Below are positions 58,676 to 64,000 of a DNA stretch of 64,000 bases, in pieces. The DNA comes from Amycolatopsis orientalis DSM 40040 = KCTC 9412 (GTDB lineage: Bacteria > Actinomycetota > Actinomycetes > Mycobacteriales > Pseudonocardiaceae). The translations under genes and the position numbers were made by a program. The DNA lies in the NCBI RefSeq assembly GCF_000478275.1, contig NZ_ASJB01000083.1, forward strand, positions 558,001 through 622,000, read 5' to 3'. The notes beneath the pieces are model-generated. The model was not told the origin of the DNA. It did no database searches and saw only the letters and a list, made by a program, of their open reading frames with translations. Positions within the stretch are counted from its first letter, which is position 1; every line of letters begins with the position of its first letter.

Positions 58676-61073
58676 GCCGTTGTTGTCCTTCGTCCTGCTG
58701 CTGACCGCCGGGCTGGTCAGGCTGGTCGGCAAACCAGCCGTCACGCGGGCGGTCTTCGGCGGGACGCCAGGGCTGGTTCGGCTGGCCGCCCGGCTGGGTC
58801 GCCGGGGTCCATCCGGGAGGAGCCCCGTAGTTCGGCGGGCCACCGACGGGCCCACCCTGGTAACCACCTGCCGGTCCGCCCGGCTGCTGCCCACCATATG
58901 CCTGCGGCCAGTGGCCGGTGCCGTTCGGCCCACCGTTGGGGCGACCACCGTTGGGGTAGGCGCCGGGCGGCGGAGGAGCGTAGGGGTTGGCGTTCGGGTC
59001 CGGCGGCGGGGCCGGGGCCCCGTACGGCGGGCCACCGGGAAGGTCGTTACCGCCCTGCGCGGTGCCGACCGGGGTCGGCGCCGGCTGCAGCACCGGCTGC
59101 TCCTTCTTCTCCTCCGGCGGGGGCCACGGCTCGCCGCGCTCCATCGCCAGTTCGCCGGGGGTCTTGATCGGCGGCTTGTCCGACGGCTTCCGCTCGCCGA
59201 ACTCGTTGAAGATGGTGATGTGCGGGCGCTTCTCGACGGTCGCGAAGATCCGCTCGAGGTCCTTTCGGGTCAGCGTCTCCTTCTCGAGGAGTTCGATGAC
59301 CAGCTCGTCCAGCACGTCGCGGTAGGTGCTCAGCACGTGCCACGCCTCGGTGTGCGCGGTCTCGATGAGCTTGCGCACCTCCTCGTCGATCTCGTGCGCG
59401 ACCTCGAGCGAGTAGTCGGCCTGGCGGCCCGCCGAGCGGCCGAGGAACGGGTCGCCCTGTTCCTGGCCGTACTTGACCGCGCCGAGCCGGGCGCTCATGC
59501 CGTATTCGGTGACCATCGCGCGGGCGATCTTGGTCGCCTGCTCGATGTCGGAGGAGGCACCGGTGGTGGGCTCGTGGAAGACGAGTTCCTCCGCCGTCCG
59601 GCCGCCCATCGCGAAGACCAGGCGCCCGATCATCTCCGAGCGGGTCATCAACTCCTTGTCGTCCTCCGGGACGAGCAGGGCGTGCCCGCCGGTGCGCCCG
59701 CGCGGCAGGATCGTCAGCTTGTAGACCGGTTCGATGTCCGGCATCGCCCACGCGGCGAGCGCGTGCCCGCCCTCGTGGTAGGCCGTGATCTTCTTCTCCT
59801 TCTCGGAGATGATCCGGCTCTTGCGGGCGGGGCCGCCGACGACGCGGTCGACCGACTCCTCCAGCGCGGCGTCGGTGATCACGTGCCCGTTCTGGCGGGC
59901 GGTGAGCAGCGCGGCCTCGTTGAGCACGTTGGCCAGGTCGGCGCCGGACATGCCGACGGTCCGCTTGGCGAGGCTGCTCAGGTCGGTGCCCTGCGCGATC
60001 GGCTTGCCCTTGGCGTGCACCTCGAGGATCGCCTTGCGGCCGCGCATGTCCGGTGCGGACACCGGGATCTGGCGGTCGAAGCGGCCAGGGCGCAGGAGCG
60101 CCGGGTCGAGGATGTCGGGACGGTTGGTCGCGGCGATCAGGATGATGCCGCCGCGCGCGTCGAAGCCGTCCATCTCGACGAGGAGCTGGTTCAGCGTCTG
60201 CTCACGTTCGTCGTGGCCGCCGCCGAGGCCGGCGCCGCGCTGGCGGCCGACCGCGTCGATCTCGTCGACGAAGATGATGCAGGGCGCGTTCTGCTTGGCC
60301 TGCTCGAACAGGTCGCGGACTCGCGAAGCACCGACACCGACGAACATCTCGACGAAGTCGGAACCGGAGATCGTGTAGAACGGCACGCCCGCCTCGCCGG
60401 CGACGGCCCTGGCGAGCAGCGTCTTACCGGTACCGGGCGGCCCGTAGAGCAGGACGCCCTTGGGGATCTTCGCGCCGAGTGCCTGGTAGCGCGCGGGATT
60501 CTGCAGGAAGTCCTTGATCTCGTACAGCTCTTCGACGGCCTCGTCGGCGCCCGCGACGTCCCCGAAGGTCGTCTTGGGCATGTCCTTGTTGAGCTGCTTG
60601 GCCTTCGACTTGCCGAAGTTGAGGACGCGGTTCCCGCCGCCCTGGGCGTTGTTCATCATCCACATCAGCAGGCCCAGCACCAGCGCCAAGGGGATGGCGA
60701 AGATCAGGATCTGGGTGAGGACGTTCTGCTGGGTGACCTTGGTGGTGAACTTGATCGGGTTGTCACCGGCCTTGAGGGCGATGAGCTGGTTGTAGATGGT
60801 GCCCGCGACGTTCGCCGGGTACTGCGCGATGATCTGGTCGACCTGCTGGCCGTCGACCTCGATCTTCTTGTTCAGGAGCAGCTTGACCTGCTGCTCCTTG
60901 TCCTCTTGCGAGGCTTCCTTGACGTTGTTCGTGGTGATCTGCTGGTTCGCGACCGAGATCGGCACCTGGGTGTAGCCACGATCACTGTCGAAGATCGTGT
61001 TGTATGCGAGAAACGCCAGTACCGCCGCGAGAATCCAGAGCACTGGGTTCCTGAGCACGCTCTTCCGGTTCAT
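58644..61073 (-). CDS. ftsH: Membrane AAA+ zinc metalloprotease FtsH
   Basis: An 809-residue membrane protease. TM1 (about 10-27, PVLWILAAVLAFLAYNTIF), extracytoplasmic domain, TM2 (about 122-142), then the AAA domain with Walker A YGPPGTGKT, Walker B CIIFVDEID, SRH (ILIAATNRPDILDPALLRPGRFD) and the peptidase site HEGGH with a downstream Glu/Asp ligand (GASSDIEQAT). The last ~180 residues are Pro/Gly/Gln-rich and disordered, longer than in E. coli. It degrades misassembled membrane and regulatory proteins. ATG 61073. Its 3' end overlaps folE by 32 bp, as part of the ftsH-folE-folP-folB-folK unit. Confidence 0.97.
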   Translation of the reverse strand: MNRKSVLRNPVLWILAAVLAFLAYNTIFDSDRGYTQVPISVANQQITTNNVKEASQEDKEQQVKLLLNKKIEVDGQQVDQIIAQYPANVAGTIYNQLIALKAGDNPIKFTTKVTQQNVLTQILIFAIPLALVLGLLMWMMNNAQGGGNRVLNFGKSKAKQLNKDMPKTTFGDVAGADEAVEELYEIKDFLQNPARYQALGAKIPKGVLLYGPPGTGKTLLARAVAGEAGVPFYTISGSDFVEMFVGVGASRVRDLFEQAKQNAPCIIFVDEIDAVGRQRGAGLGGGHDEREQTLNQLLVEMDGFDARGGIILIAATNRPDILDPALLRPGRFDRQIPVSAPDMRGRKAILEVHAKGKPIAQGTDLSSLAKRTVGMSGADLANVLNEAALLTARQNGHVITDAALEESVDRVVGGPARKSRIISEKEKKITAYHEGGHALAAWAMPDIEPVYKLTILPRGRTGGHALLVPEDDKELMTRSEMIGRLVFAMGGRTAEELVFHEPTTGASSDIEQATKIARAMVTEYGMSARLGAVKYGQEQGDPFLGRSAGRQADYSLEVAHEIDEEVRKLIETAHTEAWHVLSTYRDVLDELVIELLEKETLTRKDLERIFATVEKRPHITIFNEFGERKPSDKPPIKTPGELAMERGEPWPPPEEKKEQPVLQPAPTPVGTAQGGNDLPGGPPYGAPAPPPDPNANPYAPPPPGAYPNGGRPNGGPNGTGHWPQAYGGQQPGGPAGGYQGGPVGGPPNYGAPPGWTPATQPGGQPNQPWRPAEDRPRDGWFADQPDQPGGQQQDEGQQRRDDGQDETKR

Positions 61074-61274
61074 ACGACTCGGCCCTGGTGGCCTCGACCC
61101 TTCCTGGTTGGGCGGCTCCTGTGATACCCGCCATCACGATCTTGACGACCCATGGTGCTCCGACACCCGCCCCTCAGGATACCGCCCGCCTGGACGGACG
61201 AGGGTGGTGAGCCTCTCGGACGTCAACGGCGGACGCCTCGCGAGGGTTCCCGGAGCGTGAACGCGTCGGCCACC

Positions 61275-62108
61275 CTAACGTGTGTCGACCGCCACACCGG
61301 CGACCATTTCACCCAGCCTCATGCGCAGTGTCTTGACGTCGGCGGGTGAGACGGTGACCCACTCGCGTCCGTCCGGACCGGCCTGTGACGTGCTGAGGTA
61401 GCGCCCGCTGACGGTGTCGAACCAGCCGAGGACGCGGGATCGCTGCTTGGCGCCGACGTGGGACCGGCTGTTCGCTGCCAGCTGACCGCCGCGCAACCGA
61501 GGCTGGCCGGTGAGCTTGCCGAACGCCTCGCGCGGGTCCGCCGTGATGCGCTCACTGAGTGAGACTCGGGCCTTCTCCTTGCGACGGGTCTTCGCCGCTT
61601 CGGACTCTTCGGACTGCTTCGTCGGGTTGACGGCGGCCCGGATCGGCTGGGTGCGGCGGGCGTCGTCGATCGGCAGCGTGACGGACGCCTCGGAGCCGCG
61701 CTGCCCCGGGGGCAGCAGGTCGACGACCGCGGTCGGCAGTCCGTCGGCCGGGGCCTCGCGCAGCCAGATCCCGGACTGGTCCTGGATCGCGAGCACGCCG
61801 TCGCGGCCGTCGGTGGCGCCGAGTACGGCGATCGTCGGGGCCTGGAATTCGGGGATGTGCAACGCGTCGATGGTCAGCGAGCCGCGGGCGAGGAGGTAGA
61901 GCCAGTCCTCGATCCTCGGCTCCAGCCTTCCCCTGCTGTCGCGGATGCCGCGGGCCTTGAACTCGACGTCTGTGCGGTTGCGCAGCGCGCGGCGCTCGGC
62001 CTCGGTCGCGCCGTGCGAGCGGTTCCGCAGCGGATACGGCAGGTCGCCGAGTTCGGCGGACTCCCAGAGGAAGTCGAACGCCATCGGCGTGAAGTGTTCC
62101 TGGTGCAT
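61275..62108 (-). CDS. EspG-like type VII secretion chaperone, copy 1
   Basis: A 277-residue ESX secretion-associated EspG-family protein. Landmarks: FTPMAFDFLWESAELGDLPYPL at the N-terminus, DWLYLLARGSLTIDAL, a central variable loop, and the C-terminal QPRLRGGQLAANSRS, WFDTVSGRYL and WVTVSPADVKTLRMRL. EspG binds PE-PPE dimers in the cytosol and keeps the PPE tip soluble before ESX export. ATG 62108 precedes the first conserved strand. A paralogue lies 422 bp upstream and the end of a likely secreted partner beyond it. Confidence 0.85.
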   Translation of the reverse strand: MHQEHFTPMAFDFLWESAELGDLPYPLRNRSHGATEAERRALRNRTDVEFKARGIRDSRGRLEPRIEDWLYLLARGSLTIDALHIPEFQAPTIAVLGATDGRDGVLAIQDQSGIWLREAPADGLPTAVVDLLPPGQRGSEASVTLPIDDARRTQPIRAAVNPTKQSEESEAAKTRRKEKARVSLSERITADPREAFGKLTGQPRLRGGQLAANSRSHVGAKQRSRVLGWFDTVSGRYLSTSQAGPDGREWVTVSPADVKTLRMRLGEMVAGVAVDTR

Positions 62109-62332
62109 TGCTCTGTGCCCTCCCGGCACCTTGGCTCTTGCTGCGGGGCGTATGCCCGCCGGGACGGTCCCCGTGCCCGGCCGGTCGCTGTGCGTCAGGG
62201 GGCCCCGGGTTCACGATAGCGAAGGGTCCGCGCCCGCGGTGGGCGGATGCGCGAATGGGCCGGTGACGGTGTCCGCGAGGGGCGATTTCGACTGGGTGTG
62301 GAGTGGACTCTGGTGGCGGATGGTGCGGACCG

Positions 62333-62355
62333 GCGCAAGTAGTCGACTGGTTGCG
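62333..62355. repeat. GCGCAAG-AGTCGACT-TTGCG palindrome, copy 3
   Basis: GCGCAAGTAGTCGACT followed by GGTTGCG, preceded by GGACCG; this extended sequence matches the copy at 36100 better than the one at 47073. Confidence 0.7.
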
Positions 62356-62424
62356 AGGTAGCGCGCGGGGGTCACGCCACTCAGGACCCCGGCACACGCG
62401 CGAGCGTGGGAGCTGAAGGACGCT

Positions 62425-62477
62425 TTCACCGCATCGCATGCGGCGAAGGGCGCTTTCACCGCATGCGATGCGGTGAA
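62425..62477 (-). terminator. Long hairpin after the second EspG-like gene (GAAGGGCGC family)
   Basis: Perfect 19-bp stem TTCACCGCATCGCATGCGG (62425-62443) with 62459-62477; loop CGAAGGGCGCTTTCA. Outer GCTGAAGG..CCTTCAGC extends it. It lies 53 bp beyond the EspG-like stop (62531). Confidence 0.8.
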
Positions 62478-62530
62478 GGGCCCCTTCAGCCCCCTCCGGA
62501 ACCAGAGGACGAACGAGAGAGAGCAGGGAG

Positions 62531-63325
62531 TCAGTGCGCCAAGGAGGCGTCCGCCGCGATCTTGCCCAGCATCTCCGTGAGCCGGTGCCGCAGCGTCGCC
62601 GGATCCGCGGGCGCGATGGTGATCCAGTCCCGTCCGTCGGAGCCGCGGGTGGCCTGGGTGAAGTACCGGCCCGACTGCGTGTCGAACCAGCTCAGCACCG
62701 AAGACCGGCTCCGAGTGCCATGCCGGCTGCGCGCGTTGGCGCCGAACTGACCCCCGCGCAACCGGGGCTGCGCCTGGAGCCGCGAGAGGGCCTTGCGGTC
62801 CTCGTCGGACGTGGCCCGCCCGTCGACCTGCGGCTGGCGACGCTGGAGGAAGTCCGCGCCCGAAGCGCCGACGAGACCGTCCAGCGGGAGGGTGATCGAC
62901 TTCTCCGTGCCGCGCGCGCCCGGCGGCAGCAGGGAGACGATGGCGCTCGCGAGACCGTCCGGGGCGATGGGGTGGAAGTGGAAACCGCGCGGGTCCTGCA
63001 CGGTCAGGAGACCCTGTCCGCCGAGCAGCGACGCGACCGCGAGCAGCGGTTCGGTGTTGGGGTTGTTGAGCTGGACACAGTCCAGGCTCAGGTCCGGCCT
63101 CGCGAGGATGCCGAAGAAGTCTTCGAGGTGGGGTTCGGGACGCCCGCGGTCGTCGGCGAGACGGCGCTGGTTCAGCGACTCGAGGGTCTGCTTCCGCAGC
63201 GCGGCGCGCTCGTCCACGGTCGCCCCGTGCGAACGGAGCCGCAGCGGATACGGCAGCTCCCCGGCGTTCGCGGTCTCCCAGAGGAAGTCCAGTTCGACCG
63301 GGGTGAGCAGGTCACCGTTCGCCAT
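62531..63325 (-). CDS. EspG-like type VII secretion chaperone, copy 2
   Basis: A 264-residue paralogue of the EspG-like protein at 61275, with LTPVELDFLWETANAGELPYPL, the shared QPRLRGGQFGANARS, WFDTQSGRYF, WITIAPADPATLRHRL and LLPPGARGTEKSITLP. The middle (DFLQRRQPQVDGRATS) differs from copy 1, where substrate contacts would be made. This suggests each handles a different PPE-type partner. ATG 63325 is 65 bp downstream of the Gly/Ala/Pro-rich gene, so co-expression with that protein is likely. Confidence 0.85.
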   Translation of the reverse strand: MANGDLLTPVELDFLWETANAGELPYPLRLRSHGATVDERAALRKQTLESLNQRRLADDRGRPEPHLEDFFGILARPDLSLDCVQLNNPNTEPLLAVASLLGGQGLLTVQDPRGFHFHPIAPDGLASAIVSLLPPGARGTEKSITLPLDGLVGASGADFLQRRQPQVDGRATSDEDRKALSRLQAQPRLRGGQFGANARSRHGTRSRSSVLSWFDTQSGRYFTQATRGSDGRDWITIAPADPATLRHRLTEMLGKIAADASLAH

Positions 63326-63390
63326 TCAACGCCCCCATACAGGTCAGCGGGCGCGCGGCCGGTTCGGCCGCGCGCCCGGTGAAAACGGCT

Positions 63391-64000
63391 CTAGCGATCG
63401 TCGTCTTCGGTCCACGCGCCGATGACCGGCGGCGGGGTCGCCTCGTTGGCGCCGAAAGCGTCGTCCGGGTCCGGCTCGATGAGGAACGACGCGTGCGTGT
63501 GCTCCTCTTCCTGCTCGGCCTGCGCGCCGTGGGCGCCCATGCCCATGCCGCCGCCCATGCCCTGCATCGGCGGGGTGGGGCCACCACCGATGGTGCCGCT
63601 GGAGGACACGATGCCCTGCTGCGGCACGGCCTGGGACGCGGCGCTCTGCGCGGGGGCGTTGTCGGTCGCCGCGGCGTCGGTGCTGTCGGTGTCCTTGGCG
63701 CCGGACTTGTTGCCCTGTCCGAGCGCCTTGGCACCGGCGTAGCCGAGACCGCCGCCGAGCGCGGCCGCTGTGAGCGCCTGGCCGAGCCCGTTGCCACCGC
63801 TCGCCGGGGCGTGCGGGGCGATCGGGGCGCCCGCGCCGGAGGCGACACCGGCGCCGGGCGCGACACCCGCGGCCGGCAGGTTGCCGGTGGCGGGGCTGTA
63901 ACCGGCCTGCGAGAAGACGCCCGAGTCCGGTCCGGCGTGGACGGCTCCGGCGTGCGGACCGCCCTGCGCGCCGCCGTAGCCGTGGGTGCCGGCGAGGACG
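63391..64000 (-). CDS. C-terminal part of a Gly/Ala/Pro-rich, probably ESX/PPE-type protein (cut by window edge)
   Basis: The frame is open from 63999 to the TAG at 63391 (about 202 residues); the N-terminus is outside the window and the GTG at 63627 is internal. The sequence is low-complexity Gly/Ala/Pro/Met (GMGGGMGMGAHGAQ) and ends acidic: HASFLIEPDPDDAFG, PPPVIGAWTEDDD. Such tails follow PPE or WXG-type N-terminal domains in Pseudonocardiaceae genes next to EspG. That context, not a visible domain, supports the call. Confidence 0.6.
   Translation of the reverse strand, partial: VLAGTHGYGGAQGGPHAGAVHAGPDSGVFSQAGYSPATGNLPAAGVAPGAGVASGAGAPIAPHAPASGGNGLGQALTAAALGGGLGYAGAKALGQGNKSGAKDTDSTDAAATDNAPAQSAASQAVPQQGIVSSSGTIGGGPTPPMQGMGGGMGMGAHGAQAEQEEEHTHASFLIEPDPDDAFGANEATPPPVIGAWTEDDDR

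Larger units (their letters stand above)
62109..62530. other. Intergenic region between the two EspG-like genes (422 bp)
   Basis: No gene is supported. It holds an AGTCGACT palindrome (62333-62355) and a GAAGGGCGC hairpin (62425-62477), the same pair seen at 36 kb and 47 kb, plus presumably the promoter of the first EspG-like gene. The two paralogues are therefore probably separate transcripts. Confidence 0.7.

Noticed and set aside
57089..59035. folE as a frameshifted or fused gene because of its 528-residue size and a longer open frame to 59035
   Set aside because: The extra residues form a complete intein; upstream codons beyond 58675 are ftsH read in another frame.
58680..61124. An 814-codon open frame antisense to ftsH
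   Set aside because: Low-complexity Arg/Leu/Asp composition mirrors third-position GC of ftsH; no recognisable motif or ribosome site.

Overview
The window is high-GC DNA (GTG/TTG starts, near-total coding, actinobacterial families such as Lsr2, MhuD, EspG and AfsR/SARP) and most likely comes from a Pseudonocardiales chromosome; the genus Amycolatopsis is my best guess, by inference only. The right half keeps the gene order known from Mycobacterium tuberculosis (clpC1-lsr2-lysS-coaX-panD-panC-Rv3603c-Rv3604c-Rv3605c-folK-folB-folP-folE-ftsH). The left half carries scattered members of the same neighbourhood (mutY, amidase, mhuD) separated by accessory genes.

Layout. 1-5.7 kb: end of an FGGY sugar kinase, a DivIVA-like coiled-coil protein and three tandem DUF445 membrane proteins. 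5.9-9.9 kb: an AlgX/AlgJ-like SGNH protein and a zinc ABC importer (znuA-znuC-znuB) under a probable Zur operator. 10-15 kb: LacI regulator, beta-carbonic anhydrase, MutY, a Tat-exported peptidoglycan amidase, an MFS exporter and a roughly 400-bp TIR-bounded non-coding element. 15.3-24.1 kb: two M1-type metallopeptidase relatives flank a compact accessory block. The first has lost its zinc site. The block holds a cyclodipeptide synthase (CDPS), an NCS1 permease and a LysR regulator joined by GTGA overlaps, a divergent second LysR, a rhodanese, a secreted thioredoxin and an alpha/beta hydrolase. 24-36 kb: FAD monooxygenase, MhuD haem-degrading enzyme overlapping a sirtuin, two envelope/phosphodiesterase-type genes, a DrrAB exporter, a giant SARP-ATPase-TPR regulator, a third M1 peptidase and pyrrolidone-carboxylate peptidase. 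36-38.7 kb: membrane-anchored Hsp70-like protein and a toxin-antitoxin pair. 38.8-61 kb: the conserved housekeeping block, with FhuF (IdeR box), AraC, methyltransferase, PrsW and MerR insertions. 61-64 kb: two EspG-like type VII secretion chaperones and the end of a probable ESX/PPE-type protein.

Two items stand out. The CDPS operon keeps the AlbC catalytic residues at exactly AlbC spacing and is coupled to a nucleobase/hydantoin-type transporter, so it is probably a small diketopiperazine pathway. FolE (GTP cyclohydrolase I) carries a 324-residue LAGLIDADG intein inserted immediately before its zinc cysteine.

Intergenic DNA is also unusual. At least five families of long palindromes recur: a 22-bp CGCRTT..AAAYGCG motif that in three places supplies the stop codon of the neighbouring gene, a CGTGAGTGG hairpin, a GAAGGGCGC hairpin paired with an AGTCGACT palindrome, and a 49-bp hairpin pair whose conserved 7-nt loop occurs in both orientations. 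No rRNA, tRNA, CRISPR array or complete insertion sequence was recognised.
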